NCBI GenBank assembly: GCA_964016985.1
Contig: OZ024825.1
Span: forward strand, 30,557,893 to 30,621,892
Length of the DNA stretch: 64,000 nucleotides
Direction: 5' to 3'
From: Anodontia alba
Lineage: Eukaryota > Mollusca > Bivalvia > Lucinida > Lucinidae
Below the pieces are notes generated by a model, which worked only from the letters and a program-made list of their open reading frames with translations, searched no databases and was not told where the DNA came from. The stretch's first letter is position 1. Each line of letters opens with the position of its first letter. Both the position numbers and the translations under genes were made by a program. Positions 22,059 through 35,000 of the stretch are shown piece after piece.

Positions 22059-22338
22059 AATCACAAAAACATACCTATATGATTTTGACCCCTTCAAACC
22101 CCACTTTTATATAGTAAAACTGGGGTTTACAGGGGTATACTTTATTTTTCTTATTTCTGCTCAAAAATACAGACTGTGGGTACTTGTTAGAATCACCTCG
22201 CCGAGGCGGTTCTAACAAGTACCCATAATCTATGTTTTGAGCAGAAATATGAAAAATATCAGAGATTTTTTATCTGAAAATTTTCAGTTTTTGGAGGTGA
22301 AAATTTCTACATATTTGAATAGGCGTGTTTTCATAATG
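22059..22338. mobile_element. MITE family A, copy 6 (inverted)
   Basis: AATCACAAAAACATACCTAT to AATAGGCGTGTTTTCATAAT, with the central hairpin GTGGGTACTTGTTAGAATCA. It lies about 580 bp beyond the KAT14 stop codon. Confidence 0.85.
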
Positions 22339-22917
22339 TACAGTCACTGAGAAACTAATCACTACTATATGTTGCACATTTATTTATCTTCCAAGTATAT
22401 AAAAAATTGCACATTAATGCATACAAGTATGAATACATGGAACACAATTGTGGAGAAATCTATATTGCTTACTACTGAACATTTCAAACTTGGATTGACT
22501 GATATGGTTTACTTTGTATGAAAACTATTATATCTTAAATTTTAAAGGGCCAATCACAACTGCTGCAGAAGACACTCTTAACCCAAATATGCCGGTTGGA
22601 TTTTCCTATCCTTATACATTGGGTGAGTCCATATGTCATTTAAAGGGGTGTCAGGTGTAATTTTTCATTTGTCCGATCTGGACTGCACTGTCTGCCTACG
22701 TCCCACAAAGGGACTCCAGCTTATTTGTGTTAAGCTTATATAATATTTTTTTTTCATTTTTCATAGATGATAAGTCTTGACATTTCATGTGAATCAGATT
22801 ATTCTCATGAAATTTTTAGACTGATCTTCTATGAAAAAAAAAAAATATTAAAAAATAGAATGTTGTCTGCTACAAATTTTGTTTGGCACTTTAAAGATGC
22901 ATAGAGAGAACAAAGTG

Positions 22918-23091
22918 CTATCTTCGCAATCTCAAGAAGAATGCATGTTTACATTCTCTAGTGTCAGCAGGATAATATTTGTCGTAAAAGTCGAGGATAA
23001 ATTCTTCTGGTTTAAAACCAAACTTCTGATACAGCAGCATAGCGGTGTTGGTGGCGGAGACGTGCAGAGTGACGTCTTTCCCCATACAAGT
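22918..23091 (-). CDS. KAT14: KAT14 exon 14 of 14, C-terminus and stop
   Basis: 174 bp including TAG at 22918-22920. Acceptor TGTTTTCAG. It encodes TCMGKDVTLHVSATNTAMLL, YQKFGFKPEEFILDFYDKYY and ends ECKHAFFLRLRR, closing the GNAT fold. Confidence 0.96.
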   Translation of the reverse strand, partial: TCMGKDVTLHVSATNTAMLLYQKFGFKPEEFILDFYDKYYPADTRECKHAFFLRLRR

Positions 23092-26000
23092 CTGAAAACA
23101 ATAAATAAGATTAACTCATTTATGCTTAGCATGCTGGGTAAAAATTTCAGCAGATGACATTTTGAAATATTTCTCTTATTTTTCTCAATAAACTGGATTT
23201 GACAATTCAGGCCGAGAAAAAGTAAGAAAGATATCATCAATTTGTTGTGTACTGAATTTGCGCAGAGAGGTAAAGACTTAGTCAAAGTGGATTCTTTTAC
23301 CAAAGTGCATCTCACATATAAGGCTCATTAGGAAAACAAGCCAATTCAAATATACTGAAAATTTTACCACCAAATAAAAGCACCGCAAGCATAATACCCC
23401 GCCACAGCAATTATTTGTTTATGTATTAAAGTTATCGTTGCGAAAATGTCTGGAAAGAAAATGATGGAGGGACAGATAACAATCCTAAACCAGATCTTGA
23501 TAATATCAATGGACAGATAACAATCCTAAAGCAGATCTTGATAATATCAATGCATATAGCAAGTTTGGTTAAAAGGTCTTGTTATCATCCAGAAATGAAA
23601 ATATGGACGTGTCTCGGGCAGATAACTCCGTAAAAATTTGATGAAATTTGCCCATTAGCAATTCCAAACCTGATCTCCTTACTGTCAATACATATAGCAA
23701 GTTTGGTTAAAATCCCTTGTTATTTACTAAAGTTATCATCCAGAAACGAAAATATGGGCGTGTCTCGGGCAGATAACTCCGTAAAAATTTGAAGAAATTT
23801 GCCCATTAGTAATCCCAAACCAGATCTCCTAAATGTCAATGCATATAGCAAGTTTGATGAAAATCTCTTGTAATTTTTTAAGTTATCATCCAGAAACGAA
23901 AATATGGGCATCTTGGGCAGATAACTCTGTAAAAATTTGACGAACTTTGCCCATAAGCAATCACAAACCAGATCTCCTTAATGTTAATGCATATAGGAAG
24001 TTTGGTGAAAATCCCTTGTTATTTACTGAAGTTATAGTCCGAAAACCAAAATATGGGCATGTCGGGCAGATAACTCCGTCAAAAATTGACGAAATTTGCC
24101 CATTAGCAATCCCAAACCAGATCTCCACAATCTCAATGCACATACCAAATTTGGTGAAAATCCCTTGTTATTTACTCAAGTTATAGTCCGGAAACGAAAA
24201 TATGGGCTTGTCTCGGGCAGATAACTCCATAAAAATTGACAAAATTTGCCCATTAGCAATCCCAAACCAGATCTCCACAATATCAATGCACATACCAAGT
24301 TTGGTGAAAATCCCTTGTTATTTACTCAAGTTATAGTCTGGAAACGAAAATATGGGCTTGTCTCGGGCAGATAACTCCGTCAAAAATTGAGGAAATTTGC
24401 CCATTAGCAATCCCATACCAGATCTCCACAATATCAATGCACATACCAAGTTTGGTGAAAATCCATTGATGTTTACTCAAGTTATCATCCGGAAACAAAA
24501 AACGGACGGACAGACGCACAGACTCTCGGACGACCAACGTGAAACCATAATACCCCGCCACTATTGTGTGGTGGGGTATAAAAATGAAAATTTTCAGATA
24601 AAAGAATTCTGATATTTTTCATATTTCTGCTCAAAACATAGATTGTGGGTACTCCTTAGAACTGCCTTGCTGAGGCAGTTCTAACAAATACCTACAATCT
24701 ATGTATTTGAGCATAAATAAGAAAAATAATGTATACCCCCTGTAAACCCCAGTTTTACTATATTAAAGTGGGGTTTAAGGGGGTCAAACATATATAGGTA
24801 TGTTTTCGTGATGATCTGATTTATTTATTACATGTATTATTATTTTATTAAAGAAAAGCCCTGAATTAAATGCATACAATGTAGACCTTGATCAGACCCC
24901 ACTACTGTGCTTTCGACATCTTTCAGAAAGTCATTTTTTGCTTGGTGCTTTACACAGAAGAAGTAAATTTGCAAACTTTTGTCATGATTTAATGCAAAAC
25001 CATTTGTCGTAACTACCTATGCACAAAAAGTTTTATTCTAGTCAATGGTTTTTAAAAAATCAAATATTTTCACTTTTTCCCATAGTAAAAATGAATGCAA
25101 ATTATGCAAAAATTTGTAGGGTAGGTAACTTGGAAGTAGATTTTCAACAAGTTCTGCTTGATCAATTTTTCTGAAATTTTCACAATACTGTTGTGAAATA
25201 TCAATAATTTAAATTCAGCAAAGAAAAGTAAAAAATATTTTCTTAGACAAAAATTCCAAAAAATCACCTTACTATAGACATTGCATAGATCAGACCAATT
25301 TTTGGCGATAAATTTAATTTTAGGGTACATATTTGAGAACAAAACACAGAAACAGAAAAGACATATGGTTTCTGATAAGATATGGTCTATCAGAACAAAA
25401 TATTTTCATTTAAGAGAAAACGCCAAGCAAAAAACGTCTTTCCGAGAGATGTCGAAAGGACAGTAGACACTATATCTGATTTGGGTCTCCACTGTTTGCC
25501 ATAGTCCTTTCTATGGGATGCTAAACATTAGTGGGGCAATATAGCTTTAGGCAGAATGCAAAAGTCTGAAGTCTTTATCATCTCATTAATGGTATAGTCA
25601 AGCCCAGAGTTGCATATCTAATAACTTTGCACAAAAGAGATTTGTCCTTTAACTTACATGCTTGCTGACAGAATGAACTTTACTGGGATGATTTCTTCAC
25701 ATTTATAATGTAACAATGAAAAAATTATATACTTGTGCAACAAAATCTTGCTAAATTTTCTTTAAACTGCTTGAAGTTGAATTAGAAAGATTACCTTTTA
25801 GCTCATGAAATATGTTCCAAAAAGAGCAGTTTAACTGGGTTTATTTAGGTCTACACTGTTTGCTAAAGGGGTTCTGGTGTACTTTCAAATGAGGCATGTA
25901 ACTGTCAAAATTAATTCTCCTCTCGACTGACAATGTGTCTACTCTAAAAGGAAAGAATCTGAGCCCCTTGTGAGAAATTCTTTCTTTTTTGTGTGGTCTC

Positions 26001-29000
26001 CTTTTCAGAAGAGCTTGGTTTGCAGGAAAGCAAACACAAAAGTGGTCTCCCTTGTAAAAATTGTAGAAAATCTGCCAAATGCATCCAGTGTCCTTAACCC
26101 TTGTCATGCTGAATAAATTAAGATGCCACGCCCACTTCTAATTTTCAGCCAATCAGATTATTTGATCCTGATTGTTGATTTAAATATATTATACATAATG
26201 GCAAACAGTTTAGATCTAGATCAGTTGGCTTCTGAAGAAACCAACTGATCTGGATCTAAATTGTTTGCATAGGCAGGTTATATCCTGGCTCAGCAGGACT
26301 AGGGTTAAGCTGTCTGAACACCTTGGTAACAATAAAACTGCCATTAAAGATGACAATACCTGAATGAGATGATATAACATGAAAGTGGCCATCCCAGCTC
26401 TCCTCCACTCTGGATGTGTGAAGATAAAAGAAATATAGGCCTCATTCTGTTTAACATCAGGAACCATGAATGCAAAACCAATCACTATCTTCCTGCAAGG
26501 TAATTAATGCATTAAAACTGTAGACTTTCAGCAGATGACAAATTGATATTTTTCTTCTTTTTTTTTTCCCAGAAAATTTGCTCTGACATTTCATGCAAAT
26601 CATCTCTATTTTCTGGGAAAATAAGAAAAAAATATTTCAAATTGTTGTCTGCTGAAACTTTTACGCAATATGTTAAGCCTTAAAATTTGAGCATTTCTGG
26701 ACAATTTCTGCAGACGACACATTGATGAAATTTTGTCTTACTTTTCCCAGAAGATAAGCTCTGACATTTCATGCAAATAGTTTCCGTAAGAGACATTTTC
26801 ATGAAATGTGAAAGCCTAATTTCTGGGAAATAAGAGACTTATTTTAAACTGTCATCTGCTGAAACTTTTTACCCAGCATGCTAAGCATTAATAGTATAAC
26901 ACTCTCTGGACAATTTCTTTAGACAGAAACTTGACGGTAGGTTTTTTTCCCCTAGAAAGTAGCATTTGACACTTCATGCAAATTGCCTCCTTTGGATAGA
27001 ATTTGCAGATCATATAAACCCCTATTTTCTTGGAAAAATGACACAAAGTCCACAGCATGAGATGTTGCCACTGCTACGGCTGTCAGTAATGTAATGAAGC
27101 TTTAAACAACAATTCATCATTACGAAAACACTCCTATTCAAATATACAGACAATTTCACCTCCAGAAACTGAAAAATTTCAGATAAAAAACTCTGATATT
27201 TTTCATATTTCTGCTCAAAACATAGATTGTGGGTACTCGTTAGAACCGCCTCGGCGAGGTTCTAACGAGTACTCACAATCTATGTTTTTGAGCAGAAATA
27301 AGGAAAATAACGTATACCCCTGTAAACCCCAGTTTACTTTATAAAAGTGGGGTTTAAGGGGGTCAAAATTATATAGGCATGTTTTCGTGATGACGTAAAA
27401 AATAGCATTGCAAATGCGACAAATTTCAAAATGTTGTCTCCTGAAATTTTACTCAGCATGTGAAGCATTACTACTTATGTCAAAAACACGATGTAATCAA
27501 TTTGTGGTAGCTTCTGTAATTCCCCCTAAAATTAAGATGACTTTTTTTTCAGATATTTTTCCACTGAGCTTGATATTTCAGCCAATCTCACAATCCTGAT
27601 AAGAGAGATGTCAGCATAATTATTTTTTCTTATTTCTCCACAAGAACACACGATGTGGGTACTCAACAAAAGGCCTAAGGTGCTTCTAATGAGTACCCAC
27701 AGCACATATTTTTATGGAGAAATAAGAAAAATATCAAGGCCCAGTTGTTCAAAGCTTTGTTAGCTTAACAAGCTTGTTAGTGGTCAAAATGTTAACTGTT
27801 CTAGTAAGTAAAATACTGATTTTTACACAGGTATTTTTGCTGAAAAAATGTGAGTAGCATTTGCAAATGCAAAAGCTACTCACATTTTTTCCACAAAAAT
27901 ATTCGGGTATATGCCATATTTAATGATCAAAGTTTTAATGATACGTTAACTAACGACATCATTAGTTTTGAAAAAACTGGGCCCAGATCTTTTTGGATGG
28001 AAATAGTGCTTTATCTGGAGCTATGCTATCTGGGAAACTACAGTGTGGATGAAAAGTTAAGCCCTGATTTGCTGGGATAAATAAGAAAAAATAATATTTA
28101 AAAACAATGTCGGCTAACATTCAAATTCACCTTGTTAAATGTACCAACATTATTATTACTATTTAACTTTTCAGCCTTGCAGACTAAATATAAACTTTTA
28201 CAAACAATGTAGATCCAGATGAGATGGCTCAAATTCAGGAACTACACCACTTACCATTCTGATTGTGACTGCTAACTGACACCCTATTTGCAACAATGGA
28301 AATGTTCACACTCCCAAGCTAGAACAGTCCATTTTGAAACCAAGGCATAAAAGGGTTAAGATTTTGAGTTTACTTACAGTATGTTAATACATTTTAACTA
28401 AAAAGTACAGATAGCTCTCATTATTTTGGCTTCTCTTATCTCGAAGAACCACTTATCTCAAAGTGAAAACCTGGTCCCTGCTTTAAGTGGAAATCTAACA
28501 ACAGGTAACAAAATATTGTGGAAAAGAGGAGAAATTGCTCCTAAGGAGCAATTTTTCCTCTTTTCCACAATATTTTCAATATATCTCTAACTTCAGGAGT
28601 CATATTACATACAATTTGTTAAATGTGGTTGTTCGATAATCTGATATGTCGAGATATGGATATCTCCAAGTTTTTCAGAGAGTCCCTTGGATTTCGAGAT
28701 AGAGACTGCTGTATACATTTTACACAGATATGTTGTCCTAGCACTGATCATTCATACCGGCCCTCTGAATAAGCAATGGGCCAGACTGAATGATCAACAC
28801 TTGGGTAGTACATCCATTTTAAATGTATACTTTTTAGTTATAATGTATAACTTTAAATCATGGTTTTAGATATGCAAAAGAAAAAAACAAAAGAAAAAAA
28901 AACAACAACAGTGTTTTCAGAGAAAACAAATGTCCCACCTAATCAGTTCATTATCTAATCCCACTGATAAATCTTTGCAAATTTGGAAAGAATTCATTTA

Positions 29001-32000
29001 CTGGTTCATGAAATATCGTGCAGACAAGAGAGTGTCATGCCAATGCAGTGATGATACCAACATTCATGCCGATACTAATAAAATCCACCACAAAAACAAT
29101 ATATTCTGTTCAGTGGAGACTGGCAGGTGAGTGTTCACAACATGTTTTGTGCAGAAATAAAAAAGAATACTGTCTTGATAACCCTCTTATCTAGAGCTAT
29201 ATAAACAATGGATTTTTACCATATAATATTGCAAATGAGGAATTTTTAGTCATGTATAATTAAGACAGATTTATGCTTTTCCAAACTCACTTTACCACTT
29301 TGAATAGCCACATTCAGGGCCCACAGGTTATTCTGATGTAACCTATATAGATGTGAATGGGAGCATAAAAAATAATGTTAATCAACACCAAATGCAACAT
29401 TAGTTTCCCTCAGAATGGACTAAATTCCATATTTGTATATGGTATATAGAGTTTATTCATTCTCCTATTTTAAATATGGGATTTATAAACTGAGGGAGGT
29501 AAAAAAAAATACGATAAAGAAACGAGTGCAAAGCACGAGTTTCTTTATCAGATTTTTTTACCTCCTGAGGTTTATAAATCCCATATTTAAAATAGGAGAA
29601 ATGAATAAACTGTATATTACATGCATTTTGCCGCAATAGAGTACACCATTTAAGAGGCTTTTGTGGCAAACTAGTCTGCCAGTTTGTTTACCCTGTCATT
29701 TCTATTTTGGGTCGGCGTAGTAATAAATAATATATTTAGGATAGCTTTTGTTTTTATCCTAAATGATATTGACAGCAGGGTCAAAATCTAGGCTGTTCAT
29801 ATGTTACAAAAAAAAAGTAGTTCAGATTAAAGAGATTTATTTCCCCGGCTAAGAGGAAATATTTCTTCTTAGAAAACAAGGAAAATACCAGTTTTATGTC
29901 TGGTAGAAATAATGGTATTTCTTGGTTATGCATGTAATATAAAAGTGTACTTACCTAAATAATACAACACAGCTAAAATCTGGGTACTGCAAACACTCTG
30001 ATACTGCAAATATAACAAACTCATATTACTGGGCCCAGTTGTTCAAAGCTAACGATGTCGTTAGTTAACGATTCGTTAAAATTTACATCAAGTGATACAC
30101 AAATACGCTGAAATTATTTTATGAAAAAAATGTGAGTAGCTTTTGCAGTGCAAAACCTACTCACATTTTTTCAGCAAAAAATATCAGAATATTGTACATT
30201 GAATCCGCTAAAATAGTTAATGAAATGACCCTTAACGAGCTCATTAAGCTAACGACGCTTTGAACAACTGGGCCCAGGATGTTTATTCCATACAAATGCT
30301 ATAACATAGCTCCAGATAAGGCACTTGTTTCCACTGAAATGAAAGGATATTTTTCTTATTTCTCCACAAAACATATATTGTAGGTACTTAACCCATAAAG
30401 CGCCAAGAAAACCTGCATCTGAAAATGTCGTCTGTTTATGTCATCTACTGAATATTCTTGCAAACTTTTCAAACCTATTTTTGCATACAGGCAAACAGTG
30501 TGGACCCTGATCAGACTGCTCAGTCTGATCTGAATCCTCACTGTTTGCAAAAGTGATTTTTAAAATTACAAGCAGATGACAAAGCAGAAAACAACTGTTT
30601 TGATTGGCAGCTTAAGGGTTAATAGAAGCGCCTCAGCTAGGCACTTCTTATGAGTACCCACAACATGTGTATTTCGAGGGCTGAGTGCAAGACTGTAGTA
30701 ACTCAAACATATTTTTGAAACCCTTGTTTAGGGGCAAGTTTGACCCCTTTGTAAACAATGCAAATTTAGGTGCCATTGCTCGTATTTCCATTGTTTACAG
30801 AAAGATATGTTGTAATCTTCATAACGCCTTCATGGTGAGGAGATTAAGTATTGGCAAAAACAACCATCTGACTTGCTACAGTCTTGCGATCAACCCTCGA
30901 TTTGTGCAGAATCAAATAGAATATTATGTGGCTACCTCCTCATTTCCAGAGCTATGCTATGAATAGGTAACCACTGTAAAACCACAAATAATGAGAAGTT
31001 ATGGTAAATACATGTTTCTTCCTTTATCATTATTATCTAAAATATTCAGAAACCTATACCTTTAGAGTGGATTGTGCGACTGGTGCAGGGGATGTATGCA
31101 AATGCGCGGAGCCATGTCCGTGTTGGTGAGGGGTACAGTGAAGAGTTTGAAGTGAAGGTCAGTGTTCACCAAGGATCAGTACTCAGCCCACTGCTCTTCA
31201 TCATTGTGCCTGAAGCCTTATCACAAGAGTTCCGCTCTGAGGGTCCCCTGGGAGGACCTCTATGCAGACGACCTTGTTATCATCGCTGAATCGCTTGAGG
31301 AATGTGTCAGGAGGCTCTTGACTTGGAAAGAAGCAATGGAGAAGAAAGGACTGAGAGTAAATGCAGGAAAGATAAAGATCATGATCTGCGGTACAGGACT
31401 GGACCTCCTGCAGAGTTCAGGCAAGTTTCCATGCGCCATCTGTCACACTGGAGCGGCAGTAACAGCATCTTCTGCAATAGCTGCAAGCACTGGGTACACA
31501 AGAAATGCAGTCGGCTCAAGTGCTTGACAAAAGACCCTGACTACAGATGTACAAGGTGCCAGGGAACTGCACGCCCCTTGGATGGCAGACCACAGAAGGA
31601 AGTCCAGGTCGAACCTGACAAGCTTGAGGTGGTAGCTTCCTTTTGCTACCTAGGAGACATGCTCTCAGCAGCAGGTGGCTGTGAACTTTCTACCAAAACA
31701 CATGTGAAAACCGCCTGGAAGAAGTTAAGGATCTGCTACCAGTTCTTTCTTCACGCCACCTCTCTTTCAAAACATGTGGCCATGTGTACAGCTCTTGTGT
31801 GCAGAGCACAATGCTCCATGCCAGCGAGACTTGGCCATTGACAAAGCCAAACCTCCAGCGTCTGCAGCGAAATGACAGAGAGATGATCAGACAGATCTGC
31901 AATGTCAGGCCGCAAGACATTGTCACCACCAGGTCCAATGAGCTACTTGTGTGGCTTGGGATTGATGATCTGGACCTCATTCTGAAGGAGAGAAGACTCT

Positions 32001-35000
32001 GATGGTATGGACATGTGGAACACTCCAATGGTGCAGTCAAGACAGCCTTTGACATACAGGTTGATAGAAAGCCTGGGCCTGGGAGGCCAAGATGACATGG
32101 AAGCAGCTGACAGAGAGGGATTGCAGAGAGTGGAAGCTCTTGGCTATCAACCCTCATGATAGACATACTTGGAGAGTACAGCAAGCCAGCTATCTGGAAG
32201 GGGGCCCACTGATGTGTATGTTGCCCCTGTACCTGCACGTTAATAACAAATCCGATTATGATATTATGATATTACCTACTAAACTTAAATATTTGTATCA
32301 GCAGTTTAGTTACCTTTCTCAAAATTACATGCATACAATGATTAACTTTTTAAACTTTTTTTTTTCCCTGAAACAATTAGCTTTGATACCAAAGGCTCTA
32401 CCATGAATTTATCACTTGGCAATTTTAACCCCATAAGTAATGCTTAGCTAGCTGGGTAAAAATCCAGCTCTAAATTTATATTTTCTGATATATGAAATAT
32501 GTGAATTCACCTTGAATACATCACCACTTACAAAACACCCTTTAATTAACATCAATCCGTGGACCACAAATAGATTCTGAAAGGAATGACCTTTGAGAAC
32601 AATGAACACAATGTCAACACAGTTGTGGCCACAATAGCTTGCCTATAAACTATCTATCTATCTATTCAGATTTTTAATGCTACCAGGCAACTGAGTCACA
32701 TAGAGGCAGTGCCGGAAAATCCAGATTAGTTTTACTTGACTACTGGGTTGGCTTGAAAGGGTGCCTACACATGGGATGTGTGCATTGATAATTTCCATAT
32801 TTCTCCAAAACACATATGTTGTGCTACTCATTAGAAGTGCCTCTCCGAGGCACTTCTAATGAGTATCCAGAACATATGTCTTCATGGAGAAATATGGAAA
32901 ATATTTATTTGATATCCTGTCTTATCTAGCGCTGTGGTTATATTCTTTTGCCTCTCATATAGAATGCAGTAAGAAAACAAAAGCAACAACTTACAATCAA
33001 TTCCAGGCCAGAAGAATTCTCGACAAAGTGTGTTGACAGAAGCAATATGCTGCGGCCTGACATAGCAGTAGTCTATTGGTGGGGGAGGCTGTGGCTTCCA
33101 ACTAGCATCATGACGGTGAGGATAAGCTTTTATTTCCTCCAGAAGCTGCATTTTGATTGGCCTTGACTCATAATCTCTTCGTATAAATGGTTTTAAGACT
33201 CTGTAATTGCAATGTATAAATGGTCTATTTATAAAAATTTGCAAAATTTGATGATGATTGTTTTGTGTTTTAGGCCCCTTTCAACATTATTTCAGTCACA
33301 TTGAGATAATGGGTGATAATGAAAAGCTCTGCGCAATGAAGTGCCATGCAGTCATGAGCTGAATTCAGCCTCCTGCAGATTCAAACCTGGAACCTCATGC
33401 TCCGAAGTTGGGAGCACTAATCACTTGGTTACCCAGACACTTCAAATTTTGTAAAAATCACTATCACTAATCTATAGAAGTTTATGTATTCACATAATGT
33501 ATATCATTGAACACCAGGGAACAAGTGAGGGGGAGGGGGCACAGTTTTAGGTAAAAATTTTTTCTTATTTATGGGGGAAGGGATGGGGAAGGGGGAGATG
33601 GGGGGCGGGTAACAGGTAAAAAATTTCTTATTTCTCTATAGAAACAAAAACATTTGTTTTGTTGTGGGTACTCATTAGAAGTGGCTTTCTAATGAGTACC
33701 ACAACATATGTTTTTGTGGAGAAATAAAAAAAAAATATCAATAATTTTTGATTGAAAAAAGCACCATATTATCAAGAGCTATGAGAATGCCTTGATCAGA
33801 CTGTACAAATGCACTGTCTGATCTAGACTTTTGCTGTTTCTTTATGTTCAAGCCCCTGTTTTGAAATTTTTTTGAAGGACATGTGCAGAAAATAAACATA
33901 GTACTTATCTTAACCCATTTATTCCTAGCATCCATTAAAAGGAACATTGATGAACAGCTTAGACGCCGCAGAATGCAGCATCTTATCAGGGTCTACACTG
34001 TTTGCATTAAACACAGTAATGTCTATAAAACATAGTAATAATAACAAGGCAGTCTGAAGGACAGCTATATCCCCCGCCGCAGATTGAGAATGGAGAAGCC
34101 TCAAAATTCAAGGCTCCAAACTGGTGGCCTTCAATTGTGACCTTGACCTTGAGTCTGCATTGTTGAGTTATGTGTTCTGCACATCATCTCACTAAGGGAA
34201 ACATTTGACCCAAATTTAATAAATATCTTTCAAAGGGTTCAGGAGATATGGCGTGAATATGAAATTCAAGGTTCAAACTCGTGACCTTTAACTGTGACCT
34301 TGACCTTGAGTCAGCATGCTTGAATTATAGGTTCTGCACATTGCCTCACTAAGGCAAACATTTGACCAAAGTTTCATGAAAATCTTTCAAAGGGTTCAGG
34401 AGATATTGAGTGAACAAGAAAGAGATGGATGACCTTCAATTGTGACCTTGACCTTGAGTCTGCATTACTGAATTATAAGTTCTACACATTATCTCACTAA
34501 GGCAAACATTTGACCCAAATTTAACAAGGCAATCTGAATGGCAATGGAGCGGCCTCAAAATTCAAGGCTCAAACTGGTGACCTTCAACTGTGACCTTGAC
34601 CTTGAGTCAGCATAGCTGAGTTATGAGTTCTGCATATCATCTCACTGAGGCAAACATTTGACCAATGTTTCAAGAAAATGCTTCCAGGGGTAAAGAAGAT
34701 ATGGAGCCTACACCAAATTCAAGGCTCGAACTCATGATCTTCAACTGTGACCTTGACCTTAAGTCTGCAGGGCTGAGTTATGGGTTCTGCACATTGTCCC
34801 ACTGAGGTGAACATTTGACCAAAGTTTAGAGAAAATCCTCTCTTGGTAAAGGAGATACAGAGCGGACACAAAATTCAAGGCTGTGACCTTGTTTTTTTTT
34901 GTGTTGAGGTTTTACGGCCCAGTCAACCCAATGGGGTCATGTCGAGCACGGTCAGTTTACCTAACCACACATTTACTGGGCAGGCTTAGTCCTCTAAGCG

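Larger units (their letters stand above)
30306..30960. mobile_element. MITE family S carrying two nested MITEs
   Basis: It starts ATAGCTCCAGATAAGGCACT, breaks at 30389, resumes at AGAAGCGCCTCAGCTAGGCA (30624), breaks again at 30676 and resumes at TACCTCCTCATTTCCAGAGC, ending in TATGCTATG (30960). Both inserts are recognisable separate elements. Confidence 0.72.

Noticed and set aside
29433..29669. Overlapping ORFs on both strands with near-identical sequence (YFKYGIYKPREVKK)
   Set aside because: They are the two arms of a palindromic repeat; the same ORF appears at 37049 and 59134 in other copies.
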